64,000 nt of DNA from SABI01 sp028532915 (GTDB lineage Bacteria > Spirochaetota > Spirochaetia > Sphaerochaetales > Sphaerochaetaceae). The notes under the pieces are model-generated. The model was not told where the DNA came from. It saw only the letters and a list, made by a program, of their open reading frames with translations, and made no database searches. Shown here piece after piece: positions 52,423 to 61,762 of this stretch. The translations under genes and the position numbers were made by a program. The stretch's first letter is position 1. The number at the start of each line of letters is the position of its first letter. Location of the stretch: assembly GCA_963677225.1 (NCBI GenBank), contig OY781923.1, positions 1,550,001 to 1,614,000 on the forward strand, given 5' to 3'.

Positions 52423-54324
52423 ATGGAGAAAGAGATTTTGAAGAATATCGACGAAATACATGAGAATGAAGAAGAAAAAACCATCGATGAAGACAATGAT
52501 GTCATTGAGTCTGAATTGCTGGATGATGAATCACCTGAAATCGATGATGAAGATCTTCTTGATGAAGATATTGAAGATCTCGATGAAATAGAAGATTCTC
52601 CTATTGAAGAAATCGATGACGAAGTGGTCGAAGAAGATGATATTGAAGATGAGGAAGAAGATGATGATGAAGAGGACGATGAATCAATAGATAAATCTTA
52701 CTCAAAGCGCGAATTATCCTCGAATTATGATGACGACAGCCACTTTGACAGACACACCTCGATCATGAACATAGAGGATGACAGCGATTCTGATTCGCGT
52801 AGAGAACGTTCTTCATATAAAAGAAGCGGTGTTCTCGGAGGTGACAAGAACGACAGCTCGGTGGACGATCCGATCCGGTTGTATCTTCGTGAGATCGGAA
52901 GAGAGAACCTTCTCAATGCAGAACAGGAAGTTGAACTTTCAAAGAGGATGGAAGAGGGAGCCGAGATTATCAAAGAGGTCATTCTCAAATCGGGAGTTCT
53001 TATCTCTTCTTTCTCCCAGATAGCAGAGGTCGCTTCGATGCGTTTCGAAGACGAGGATCTCGAATTCTCGCAGAAAGAGCTGAAAGAGAAGATGAATGAT
53101 CAGAAACGCTATCTTCAGTGTTACAAAGATATTCTGAAAGAGGTCTCTTCTGCTCTGAAAAATTATACTGAAGCAAAGAAGAAGGCAATAGCATCCGGTA
53201 TTGATTTCAATCAGGATGATGCTCTCAAGAAAAAGCATAACATGCTTCTGAAAAAGCTCTCGAAGGTCGAGCTTCAGCCTGAAGAGATCAGTTCGTTCAG
53301 TACGAAATATATTCAGGCCGAGCATGACATCATCAACCTTCAGAACAAAAAGAGCACCATAGAGATACGTCTCGGGATCAACAGTGTCAAGGAGTTACGT
53401 TCACTTGGAAGAACCCTTGCAATCCCATCTCAGCGGACCGTCCTCGAAAAACGGCTGAATATGAACAGCGATGCGATCAAAGATCTTATCAGGGAAGTTC
53501 AGCTTACAGATAAGGCTCTCAAGAATATCGAATTCGACTTCGAAGAATCATGCGAGGATATCATCTCCAATGCAAAAGAGATAATGAGAGGACGGGAGAT
53601 GATGAAAAGTGCCAAAGATCGTCTGATTCAGGCAAATCTCCGTCTTGTCGTCAGTATTGCAAAGAAGTATACGAACAGAGGCCTTCATTTCTTCGACCTG
53701 GTACAGGAAGGAAACATCGGTCTTATAAAAGCTGTTGAGAAATTCGAATACCGTAAAGGATATAAGTTCTCGACATATGCTACCTGGTGGATCCGTCAGG
53801 CCATTACCCGTTCGATCAGTGATCAGGCACGGACGATCCGTGTGCCTGTCCACATGATAGAACAGATCAATAAGGTTGTCAGAGAATCAAGAATGCTCAT
53901 GCAGACCTACGGAAGAGAGCCTACCGACGAGGAGATAGCAGAGAAACTCGGTTGGACTGCAGCGAAAGTAAAAGCCGTCAAGAATGTCGCAAGAGAGCCG
54001 ATCTCTCTGGAAACTCCTGTCGGCGAGGAAGAGGATTCTCTCCTCAGCGACTTCATCGAAGATAAGGATGTGGAAAACCCTGCATCCCAGACAGCCTTCA
54101 CGTTGCTTCAGGAGCAGCTTGAGGATGTTCTGAAGACACTCCCTCCGAGAGAACAGGAAGTTCTTAAGATGAGATTCGGTCTGGAAGACGGTTATTCATT
54201 GACACTCGAGGAAGTAGGGTTGTATTTTGAAGTAACAAGAGAAAGAATTAGACAAATAGAAGCGAAAGCTCTACGACGCCTGAGACATCCGAAAAGAAGT
54301 CGAAGGCTTAAAGATTTTTTATAA
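52423..54324 (+). CDS. rpoD: Primary sigma factor RpoD (sigma-70) with an acidic N-terminal tract
   Basis: The housekeeping sigma factor, 633 residues. Region 1.2 is DDPIRLYLREIGRENLLNA near residue 145. Region 2 contains RLIQANLRLVVSIAKKYTNR, LHFFDLVQEGNIGLIKAVE and FSTYATWWIRQAI. Region 3 starts RSISDQARTIRVPVHM, and region 4 shows PPREQEVLKMRFGLEDG and the helix-turn-helix RERIRQIEAKALRRLR. The first 95 residues are overwhelmingly Asp/Glu (DIEDEEEDDDEEDDES), in place of a normal region 1.1. The spacer after dnaG holds a CACCGG/CCGGTG hairpin at 52375-52395. Confidence 0.97.
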   Translation: MEKEILKNIDEIHENEEEKTIDEDNDVIESELLDDESPEIDDEDLLDEDIEDLDEIEDSPIEEIDDEVVEEDDIEDEEEDDDEEDDESIDKSYSKRELSSNYDDDSHFDRHTSIMNIEDDSDSDSRRERSSYKRSGVLGGDKNDSSVDDPIRLYLREIGRENLLNAEQEVELSKRMEEGAEIIKEVILKSGVLISSFSQIAEVASMRFEDEDLEFSQKELKEKMNDQKRYLQCYKDILKEVSSALKNYTEAKKKAIASGIDFNQDDALKKKHNMLLKKLSKVELQPEEISSFSTKYIQAEHDIINLQNKKSTIEIRLGINSVKELRSLGRTLAIPSQRTVLEKRLNMNSDAIKDLIREVQLTDKALKNIEFDFEESCEDIISNAKEIMRGREMMKSAKDRLIQANLRLVVSIAKKYTNRGLHFFDLVQEGNIGLIKAVEKFEYRKGYKFSTYATWWIRQAITRSISDQARTIRVPVHMIEQINKVVRESRMLMQTYGREPTDEEIAEKLGWTAAKVKAVKNVAREPISLETPVGEEEDSLLSDFIEDKDVENPASQTAFTLLQEQLEDVLKTLPPREQEVLKMRFGLEDGYSLTLEEVGLYFEVTRERIRQIEAKALRRLRHPKRSRRLKDFL

Positions 54325-54345
54325 CTGATAAAGCAGGAGTAGAAT

Positions 54346-55152
54346 ATGCAGGAAGTGTTTGACAAGTTACGTGATCTTCAAAGTGTTCTCGCTAAGAAGT
54401 TTAGCGTACTTGAAGAGGTTGCCCAGATCCCGAAGACCCTTGAAACGAAAGAGGAGTTACTCAATCGCGGGAAGAAAATCTATATAGAGAAGCATGAAAG
54501 AATTCAGAAGACTACAGATGAATTGAAGAGGCTTCGGATTGCCCTCGATGAAGCTGAGGTCGCCCGTGAGAACTATGAAAAACAGATGGAACTCATCTCG
54601 ACTCAAAGAGAATATGAAGCTCTGGAAAAAGAGATCAAGGATGCTTCGCTTAAGGAACAGTCTCTGAGAAAGAGTCTGCTTGCCAAAGAGAAATATCTCG
54701 GAGAGCTTCAGGAGCAGATCGAAGAACATGAACAGCTGATGGAAATCCAGGAAGAGGAAGTCAAGAACGAGACAAAAAAGAAGGATATCCTGCTTGAACA
54801 AAAGAATCTTGAGATCCAGAAACTGGAGGAGGAAGAGAAGATGCTGACTCCCGGGATCGATGAATCGATACTTTTCAAATTCGAACGGATCATAAAGAAC
54901 AAAAGCGGTATCGGTATTGTCCCTATTCACGGACTTGTCTGTCAGGGATGCCACATGACACTTCCTGTTCAGTTCGTCAATGATGTGAGAAGGGGAGACG
55001 ATTTTAAATTCTGTCCGTACTGTTCACGTGTGTTGTTCTGGGAGGATGCGGAGGTCGCTGAACTCGCGATGTCTGCTAACCAGGAAACCGAAATAGAAGA
55101 AGCTGGATTATCGGATTTTGTCAACGCTGACGAATTCAGTGATCTTCTCTAA
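54346..55152 (+). CDS. Coiled-coil plus C4 zinc-ribbon protein (CdsZ/zf-RING_7 type)
   Basis: A 268-residue protein with a long coiled coil, about residues 35-180, rich in Glu/Lys heptads (EEHEQLMEIQEEEVKNETKK). A compact C-terminal zinc ribbon has two CxxC pairs: LVCQGCHMTLPVQFVND near residue 203 and FCPYCSRVLFW near 226. An acidic tail follows. This is the CdsZ/DUF164 architecture; relatives are implicated in protein-export or RNA-related roles, but no firm function is known to me. It follows rpoD by 21 bases. RNase P RNA lies just downstream. Confidence 0.85.
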   Translation: MQEVFDKLRDLQSVLAKKFSVLEEVAQIPKTLETKEELLNRGKKIYIEKHERIQKTTDELKRLRIALDEAEVARENYEKQMELISTQREYEALEKEIKDASLKEQSLRKSLLAKEKYLGELQEQIEEHEQLMEIQEEEVKNETKKKDILLEQKNLEIQKLEEEEKMLTPGIDESILFKFERIIKNKSGIGIVPIHGLVCQGCHMTLPVQFVNDVRRGDDFKFCPYCSRVLFWEDAEVAELAMSANQETEIEEAGLSDFVNADEFSDLL

Positions 55153-55168
55153 AATTTGATTATTGTAT

Positions 55169-55507
55169 GGTGGACCATGCAGTCGCCCGGATGAAGTTTT
55201 TCATCCGGGAGGAAAGTCCGGGCTCCACAGGACATGACGCCGGGTAACACCCGGGAGCTGTAAAGCTATAGAAAGTGCCACAGAAAATATACCGCCCCGG
55301 CGTCTGTCGGGGTAAGGGTGAAATGGTGGGGTAAGAGCCCACCGCGATTCTGGTAACAGGATCGGCAGGGTAAACCTCGTCAGGAGCAAGACCAAGCAGC
55401 AAGTGGGTTGTCCGCCTATATCTTGCGGGTAGGTTGCTTGAGCATATCTGGTAACAGTATGCCTAGATAGATGACTGCATAAAACAGAACCCGGCTTATG
55501 GTCCGCC
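55169..55507 (+). ncRNA. rnpB: RNase P RNA, bacterial class A
   Basis: The catalytic RNA that matures tRNA 5' ends. GGTGGACCAT (55169-55178) pairs with ATGGTCCGCC (55498-55507) as P1. The conserved core is easy to see: GAGGAAAGTCCGGGCTCC, AGAAAGTGCCACAGAAAATA, GTAAGGGTGAAATGGTGGGG and, near the end, TAGATGACTGCATAAAACAG and GAACCCGGCTTATGGTCC. The length of about 339 nt fits class A. It lies between the CdsZ-like gene and the radical SAM gene on the same strand. Confidence 0.96.
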
Positions 55508-55535
55508 ACTTATTTCTTTCATCTGGAGAAACTAA

Positions 55536-58013
55536 TTGAACAAAATTGATGTTACTTCCCTGTTCGGGAACAAATTGCTGTCTGTAACAAACCCTGCACG
55601 CTATATCGGCGGAGAATATGTGTATGGAAAAAAACAGACGTGCACTGATGATTCTTTCAAAGTGGGATTATGCTTTCCTGATCTGTATGAGATCGGAATG
55701 TCGAACAATTCTATGAGAATACTCTATGATATGATTTGTCAGTCTCCAAATGAGATGATATGCGACAGGGTCTTCTCAGTAGCACCCGACTTTGAAGATC
55801 TTCTAAGAGACCATGACATTCCTTTGTATACTCTTCAGCACGGAATCGCTTTAAGTGAACTTGATGTTCTCGGATTCTCCGTAGGCTACGAGCTTGCTGC
55901 GACCAACATCCTTCAGGTGCTTGAACTCGGAAAGATTCCTCTCCATAACGATCAGAGGACGACAGATCATCCAATCGTTCTTGCAGGAGGGCCTGCCATC
56001 ACCAATCCTCTACCGTTTTCTCCTTTTATCGACTTCGTCTACATCGGAGAAGCAGAGAACGGTCTTGTCGAGATTCTCAGCCGGATAAAAAGGATGAAAA
56101 GCGAAGGACTGAACAGAAAAGAGATCATCAGTAATCTCGAAAAGTTCGAAATGCTCTGGTATAAGGGGAAGAATAAAGCTGTCAGGGCCATCGATGACTC
56201 GTTCAGCGGGAAAGAAGATACGAAAACAGCTAATTTTGTTATGCCTCATTTCAAGGTCGCCCAGGACAACGGCGTCGTCGAGATAATGAGAGGTTGTCCC
56301 AACGGATGCCGTTTCTGTCATGCAGGTCAATTCTACAAGCCATTCAGACAAAAGAGTTTTTCAAATATTTATGATGAAGTTATCCAGCAGGTGAAGGATT
56401 TCGGATATAGAGAAATCACCCTTTCCTCCCTCTCATCGGGGGACCATCCTCAACTTGAATCGATATTTACCCGTCTCAATGATGATTTCTCTCAGTACAA
56501 TGTTTCCTTCTCTCTCCCTTCTTTGAAAGTAAGTTCATTCTCTTTGTCTATTCTGGAGAAGATGCAGAAGGTCAGAAGATCAGGTTTGACATTCGCCATA
56601 GAGACTCCTCTTGAACAATGGCAGAAAGCAATGAATAAGGAAGTCCCTGTTGAACAGGTAATATCGATCATACTTGAAGCGAAAAAACGCGGGTGGAAAC
56701 TCGCTAAATTCTATTTTATGGTGGGACTTCCGTTCGTTGATCCGCAAAAGGAAATAGATGCGATCGTAACGTACATAAAAACGATAAAAGAAAAGACGAA
56801 TATCGGAATGAATCTGAATATAGGGACATTCATCCCCAAGGCTCACACTCCGTTCCAGTGGGCGCCCCAGATGAGAAAAGAGGCGAGCAGGGAACATCTC
56901 ATCGCGATCAAAAAAAGATTGACAGGTGAGGTAAGAGGAGTGAAAGTCTCCTATCATGAGCCGTATGTATCCTATCTTGAAGGAATCATTTCCCGGGGTG
57001 ATGAAAGAGTGGGGGATCTCATTGAACAGGCCTACCTGAAAGGATGCCGGCTTGATGCATGGCAGGAACACCTACGTCAGGATATCTGGGATGAAGTGAT
57101 TGAGAAATCAGGCCTTGATATCGATGCACTCATGTATAACGGATATTCTCTAGATGATCCTCTTCCATGGGATTCGGTTTCTCTTCTTGTTTCCAAAGCA
57201 TATTTGAAAAAGGAATGGGTGAACGCAAAGGAATCTGTGATAACGGAAAAATGCTGCAGTGACTGCCGGGATCTTTGCGGCGTGTGTTCTTCAGAACACC
57301 AAGTGCACTCTCTTGATGGAAAAATGAACGAAAGTGACGAAGTTAAGAGAATAGGCAATCTGCGAGTCACCGATAAAAAAGCTCCTGTCATATTCATCTA
57401 CGAGAAAAAGGATAAGGCTGTTTATCTATCACATATAAATGTGATGAGGGCGTTCGAACAGACGTTCCAGCGCGCTTCGCTCGATGTGGCCTTTACCGAA
57501 GGCTATAATCCGAAACCGAAAATGGAATTCGTGAATCCTCTGGCTACAGGAGTGAGCGGATCAAATGAAGTGATGTGTGTCGAGATCTACGGTTCAGCGG
57601 ACCTTGATCCTGAACAGACGCTTGATGCATTGAATACCTATTCTCCCGACGGTTTCAATTTCAAGAGTATGCAGGTTATCAATACCGACAGAAGGGTGAC
57701 TTTATCAAAATATATGGGCGGAAGCGTCTATACAATAAAAGAAGTAGATGATCCTGAGATGAGAGAATCGCTCGATAATCTGTCAAAGAGCTGTTCTAAA
57801 ACGGCAAATGTTGCGCGTCTGAAGATTAAAGGTGAAACTGTCTACACCGTGATAATCAAAGGAGAAAAGAATCCTTTGAAGCATCTTTTTTCAAAAGACC
57901 GGGACAAGTTCGATCTGCTTTCCCATATGCATATGCATAGAGAGATGCTCTTTCGCGGAGAGTGGAAAGAGCATCCCGATGATTACACATCCATTGCGGA
58001 AATATGGCAGTAG
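55536..58013 (+). CDS. B12-binding-like radical SAM protein fused to a DUF2344 domain
   Basis: An 825-residue protein. The N-terminal region (about 1-240) contains FPDLYEIGMSNNSMRILYD and IVLAGGPAITNPLPFSPFID, like the cobalamin-binding-type domain of TIGR03960 proteins. The radical SAM cysteines are in EIMRGCPNGCRFCHAGQFY near residue 250. A cysteine group (CCSDCRDLCGVCS) near 573 follows, and the last 210 residues (YLSHINVMRAFEQTFQRAS) match DUF2344, which is a separate gene in many bacteria. The target is unknown; relatives are often near ribosome or RNase genes. The start is TTG with GGAG 7 bases upstream. Its end overlaps the opp ATPase by 31 bases. Confidence 0.9.
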   Translation: MNKIDVTSLFGNKLLSVTNPARYIGGEYVYGKKQTCTDDSFKVGLCFPDLYEIGMSNNSMRILYDMICQSPNEMICDRVFSVAPDFEDLLRDHDIPLYTLQHGIALSELDVLGFSVGYELAATNILQVLELGKIPLHNDQRTTDHPIVLAGGPAITNPLPFSPFIDFVYIGEAENGLVEILSRIKRMKSEGLNRKEIISNLEKFEMLWYKGKNKAVRAIDDSFSGKEDTKTANFVMPHFKVAQDNGVVEIMRGCPNGCRFCHAGQFYKPFRQKSFSNIYDEVIQQVKDFGYREITLSSLSSGDHPQLESIFTRLNDDFSQYNVSFSLPSLKVSSFSLSILEKMQKVRRSGLTFAIETPLEQWQKAMNKEVPVEQVISIILEAKKRGWKLAKFYFMVGLPFVDPQKEIDAIVTYIKTIKEKTNIGMNLNIGTFIPKAHTPFQWAPQMRKEASREHLIAIKKRLTGEVRGVKVSYHEPYVSYLEGIISRGDERVGDLIEQAYLKGCRLDAWQEHLRQDIWDEVIEKSGLDIDALMYNGYSLDDPLPWDSVSLLVSKAYLKKEWVNAKESVITEKCCSDCRDLCGVCSSEHQVHSLDGKMNESDEVKRIGNLRVTDKKAPVIFIYEKKDKAVYLSHINVMRAFEQTFQRASLDVAFTEGYNPKPKMEFVNPLATGVSGSNEVMCVEIYGSADLDPEQTLDALNTYSPDGFNFKSMQVINTDRRVTLSKYMGGSVYTIKEVDDPEMRESLDNLSKSCSKTANVARLKIKGETVYTVIIKGEKNPLKHLFSKDRDKFDLLSHMHMHREMLFRGEWKEHPDDYTSIAEIWQ

Positions 58014-59977
58014 TAATAATGGGTAGGTGAGACCTGAACAAGAGGCGGGGCCTGCTGTTCACAGATGGGCCCTACCTGTTTATGACATCTTCCGGCGAAA
58101 GGACATCCTGTGATCTTCTTTGATGGATTGGGAAGATTTCCTTCCAGTTCGATGGCGACATTTCTTTTTGTCGGGTCGACTTCAGGCACAGCAGAAAGTA
58201 ACGCTTCAGTATACGGATGGTAGGGCGGTGCCATGACTTCATCCCGGGTTCCGTATTCGGCGATCTTTCCTGCGTACATTACCATGATATTATCACTGAG
58301 ATAGTTGATCACATTCAGATCATGGGAGATGAACATGTATGCGGCATGAGATTCGATCTGCAGTTCGTTCAGCAGATTGAGCACAGACGCCTGAACACTC
58401 ACATCGAGAGCGCTTGTAGGCTCATCGCAGACAACAAGCTGCGGATGGATAGTCAATGCACGCGCAATAGCGACTCTCTGCTGTTCTCCACCGCTGAGCT
58501 GCCTTGGTTTCTTTGTCAGGTACTCTTTTCCGAGATCAACTTTTTTCAGCATGTCTATGATGATCTTCTTGCGCTTGTTCTTATCAGATTCCATCCCGAG
58601 TTTCTTCATGGGACGATCGATGATCTGCTGTACCGTGTGGCTCGGATTGAGAGACCTTCCCGGATTCTGGAAAATAAGCTGAATGTCTTTCAGCGTCTCC
58701 TTGTCACGTTTTTTCCATGTCAGAGAGATGTCTTTGCCGTTGAATATAATCTTTCCGGCAGTGGGCTTATACAGTCCGCTGACCATATGCCCTGTTGTCG
58801 ATTTCCCGCAACCCGATTCCCCGACGATTCCGAGTACTGAACCGGATTGGACCGACACATCAATTCCGTTGACTGCGTAGACTTTCTTCCTCGTACCGTA
58901 AACTTTGGTGAGTGAATCGAGTGAGATGATCTCTTTTTCTTCGTCCTGAACTTCTTCTACCGTCTTTTTGACTTTCTTTACAGGTTTAACGACCTTGTCG
59001 GGAATATCTGTCGCGTATGCGCGGTCACAGGCAGCGATATGATCAGGACCGACTTCACGCATGCGGTACAACTGTTCGCAGGTATCGTTCTTCTTCTCGC
59101 ATCTATCGGCGAACGGACATCCTTTCTCACTTGCTCCCCGTTTTTTCACATACCCTTTTATGCTGTTGAGCTTCGTGTTTTCCTTCACGACGCCCTTTCT
59201 CGGCATGCAGTTGATAAGTGCACGGGTATAGGGATGTGTAGGGTGGTTGAAGATCTCCTGTTTGGGACCTTTTTCGACAATCTCGCCGTTGTACATCACG
59301 ATGATCTGTTCGGCGACCTTGTTGATGACTCCCATATCATGAGATATGTAAATAAGAGACATATGAAGTTTATCACGCAACGCCTTGATTGAATCGAGTA
59401 TCACAGCTTCGGTAGTCACATCCAAAGCAGTAGTAGGTTCATCAAGTATCATCAAATCAGGTTTACACAGAAGAGCCATCGCGATACATACACGCTGCTG
59501 GATACCACCGCTTATCTGATGAGGATATCTGTTTACAATCGCTTTCACATCACCGAGATTCATCAGCTCCAATGCCTCCAAAGAGGCTTTCCTTGCATCG
59601 GCTTTCGAGAGTTTCTGATGATGTATTCCTACCTCATCAAGCTGGAAGCCGATAGTATGAGCGGGATTAAGAGAAGAGTAGGGGTTCTGAAATACCATTG
59701 CGATGCGGTTTCCGCGTACTGCTTCCATCTCTTTATCACTTTTCTGCAGAAGGTCGTCACCTTTAAAGATCACCTTCCCGTCTACCTGGGCATTCGAAGG
59801 AAGATACTTCATTACCGAATAACTCAGTGTGCTTTTCCCGCATCCTGATTCTCCGATGATACCGATTGATTCATCGTATCCCAACGAAAAGGAGACATCA
59901 TTCACTGCCGTGAACAACCCGTCAAACGTGGAAAAGCGGATATTTAAATTCTGTATATCTAATATATTATCTTTCAT
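57983..59977 (-). CDS. Oligopeptide ABC transporter ATPase, fused OppD-OppF type
   Basis: Two complete ABC ATPases in 664 residues. The first (about 1-330) has GESGCGKSTLSYS, signature HQISGGIQQRVCIAMAL and LMILDEPTTALDV. Its C-terminal cysteine element is CPFADRCEKKNDTCEQ. A basic/acidic linker (VKPVKKVKKTVEEVQDEEKE) joins the second (about 355-664), with GESGCGKSTTGHM, RQLSGGEQQRVAIARAL, VVCDEPTSALDVS and CPFAGRCHKQVGPICEQ. ATG 59977 is used; it overlaps oppC by 11 bases with AAGG upstream. Both domains look ATP-competent. The peptide or other substrate is set by the binding protein upstream. Confidence 0.93.
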   Translation of the reverse strand: MKDNILDIQNLNIRFSTFDGLFTAVNDVSFSLGYDESIGIIGESGCGKSTLSYSVMKYLPSNAQVDGKVIFKGDDLLQKSDKEMEAVRGNRIAMVFQNPYSSLNPAHTIGFQLDEVGIHHQKLSKADARKASLEALELMNLGDVKAIVNRYPHQISGGIQQRVCIAMALLCKPDLMILDEPTTALDVTTEAVILDSIKALRDKLHMSLIYISHDMGVINKVAEQIIVMYNGEIVEKGPKQEIFNHPTHPYTRALINCMPRKGVVKENTKLNSIKGYVKKRGASEKGCPFADRCEKKNDTCEQLYRMREVGPDHIAACDRAYATDIPDKVVKPVKKVKKTVEEVQDEEKEIISLDSLTKVYGTRKKVYAVNGIDVSVQSGSVLGIVGESGCGKSTTGHMVSGLYKPTAGKIIFNGKDISLTWKKRDKETLKDIQLIFQNPGRSLNPSHTVQQIIDRPMKKLGMESDKNKRKKIIIDMLKKVDLGKEYLTKKPRQLSGGEQQRVAIARALTIHPQLVVCDEPTSALDVSVQASVLNLLNELQIESHAAYMFISHDLNVINYLSDNIMVMYAGKIAEYGTRDEVMAPPYHPYTEALLSAVPEVDPTKRNVAIELEGNLPNPSKKITGCPFAGRCHKQVGPICEQQAPPLVQVSPTHYYYCHISAMDV

Positions 59978-60797
59978 GTACCAATACCTTACTGACGAAA
60001 TCGGAGAAAATTGAGATTGCAATCACTAAAGAAGCGATCGCAAGGGCAGGGAACAAGACTGTCCATGGTGCCTGCGCAATGATAGGTTTATTCTCGATTA
60101 CCATCATACCCCAGTCCGGAGTGGGAGGCTGTAGTCCGACACCTAAAAATCCCAAAGATGCGACCATCATGATCGAATAGGCGAACCTTGCAGTAGCCTC
60201 TACGATGATCGGTCCTGTCGTGTTAGGGAGGATTTCCACGAACATGATATAAAAATGGCTTTCTCCTCTGATTCGGGCAGCCGAGACATACTCCTGACTC
60301 TTTTCAGTAAGCAGAACACCTCGTGATACCCTGGCTGTTGCCGGAACGAATGCGATCGAGACGATCAATGTAAGAGAGAATATCGTCGAATCGCCGAGGA
60401 TTCCGAGAACCACCATCGAAAGCACAAGAGGGGGAATGGCCATGAGAATATCCATCGCTCTCAAGAAAATCGTATCTGTCAGACCGCCGAAATAACCGGC
60501 TGAAAAACCTATAAGGATTCCGATGAGCGTGGAGACGATAGATGTGAACAAAGCTACAGTCAGAATTGACCTGCTGCCGACTACGATTCTGGAGAGGATG
60601 TCTCTTCCAAGACTGTCGGTTCCCAAGATATGTCCATTCTCTCCAGGTCTCGCCATCTGGTGGTCGCTGTCAAGCTGGGTATACGTATAATTGAGCATAC
60701 TCGGGCCGAAGGCGGCGGCAAAGATCCATAAAAGGATGACGACAATCCCTACGATCGCCAGAGGATGTTTCCTGAGCTGGTAAATAAAGTACTTCAT
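59967..60797 (-). CDS. Oligopeptide ABC transporter permease OppC/DppC type
   Basis: A 276-residue inner-membrane permease. HPLAIVGIVVILLWIFAAAF is the N-terminal helix. HILGTDSLGRDILSRIVVGS near residue 55 is the standard OppC motif. The coupling EAA loop appears as VSAARIRGESHFYIMFVEIL, and ATARFAYSIMMVASLGFLGV follows. Its ATG overlaps oppB by 4 bases. It partners the permease encoded just upstream. Confidence 0.94.
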   Translation of the reverse strand: MKYFIYQLRKHPLAIVGIVVILLWIFAAAFGPSMLNYTYTQLDSDHQMARPGENGHILGTDSLGRDILSRIVVGSRSILTVALFTSIVSTLIGILIGFSAGYFGGLTDTIFLRAMDILMAIPPLVLSMVVLGILGDSTIFSLTLIVSIAFVPATARVSRGVLLTEKSQEYVSAARIRGESHFYIMFVEILPNTTGPIIVEATARFAYSIMMVASLGFLGVGLQPPTPDWGMMVIENKPIIAQAPWTVLFPALAIASLVIAISIFSDFVSKVLVHER

Positions 60798-61762
60798 CGC
60801 TGTCCTCCTGCGAACCTGACTCTCGGGTTCAGATAACTGTAAAGAAGATCGGTAATCATCGTTGAAACCGAGTAGATTACTGTGATCAGAAGAACACAGG
60901 CCTCGATAAGAGGTACATCACGGGTTTTGATGGCCGTCATCAATAGTGAACCCATTCCGGGAAATCCGAACAGGGTCTCTACGACGATGAGACCGCCGAA
61001 CAGCCACCCCATATTCATTCCTATGATGGTGATAGTAGGAAGCAGGGCATTTTTCAATGCATGTCTGAAAATAACATACCTTCGCGGCATACCTTTGAGT
61101 GTCGCAGCTCTGATATAGTCTGAATTCATCACGATGATCATCGATGAACGCTGCATCCTCGATATATATCCGAACATGACGAATGTGATCGAGAGGGCAG
61201 GGAGTATGACGATATCAAGGTTTTCAAAGAGTGATTCGCCGATTGGAATCACACTGACGATTGGGAAAACTTTCATCTGTACCGCAAAGATAGAGATAAG
61301 AAAGACCCCTGATACAAATTCAGGTAACGCCATGGTAGCCAGACCAAAAAAAGAAATAATCGAGTCGGTGACTGTTTTTTCTTTTACTCCGGCAAGGACC
61401 CCGAAAAAGATCGAGAGAGGTACGAACAGGATGAAAGCCGCAAATGCAAGTATAAGAGAATGTCCGACTCTCCTCCACAGGATGGAGTTGATCGTAACAC
61501 CCTGCATATAAATGGATTCACCCAAATCACCCTGAATGACGTTAACGACCCACCTGCCGTATCTGACAAGCACAGGATCATTCAGTCCTCTGGATTCTCT
61601 GAGTGCCGCTACCGATTCTTCGGTAGCACTCTGGCCTAAAATCATCTGGGCTACATCTCCCGGCATGATTTCGACCAGCATGAATATAATAAATGACATG
61701 ACCAGTAAGGTCGCTAAAAGCGACCCTACCTTTCTGATGATGATCTGAATAAAGTTGTTCAT
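60794..61762 (-). CDS. Oligopeptide ABC transporter permease OppB/DppB type
   Basis: A 322-residue inner-membrane permease. The N-terminal SLLATLLVMSFIIFMLVEI is followed by PGDVAQMILGQSATEESVAA, and DLGESIYMQGVTINSILWRR lies near residue 95. The EAA-loop motif YIRAATLKGMPRRYVIFRHA lies near 215, followed by LLPTITIIGMNMGWLFGGLI. The 4-base overlaps at both ends show tight translational coupling with the binding-protein gene and oppC. Confidence 0.94.
   Translation of the reverse strand: MNNFIQIIIRKVGSLLATLLVMSFIIFMLVEIMPGDVAQMILGQSATEESVAALRESRGLNDPVLVRYGRWVVNVIQGDLGESIYMQGVTINSILWRRVGHSLILAFAAFILFVPLSIFFGVLAGVKEKTVTDSIISFFGLATMALPEFVSGVFLISIFAVQMKVFPIVSVIPIGESLFENLDIVILPALSITFVMFGYISRMQRSSMIIVMNSDYIRAATLKGMPRRYVIFRHALKNALLPTITIIGMNMGWLFGGLIVVETLFGFPGMGSLLMTAIKTRDVPLIEACVLLITVIYSVSTMITDLLYSYLNPRVRFAGGQR

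Noticed and set aside
58217..58840. 207-residue open frame on the plus strand inside the opp ATPase
   Set aside because: Antisense shadow of a well-conserved ABC ATPase.
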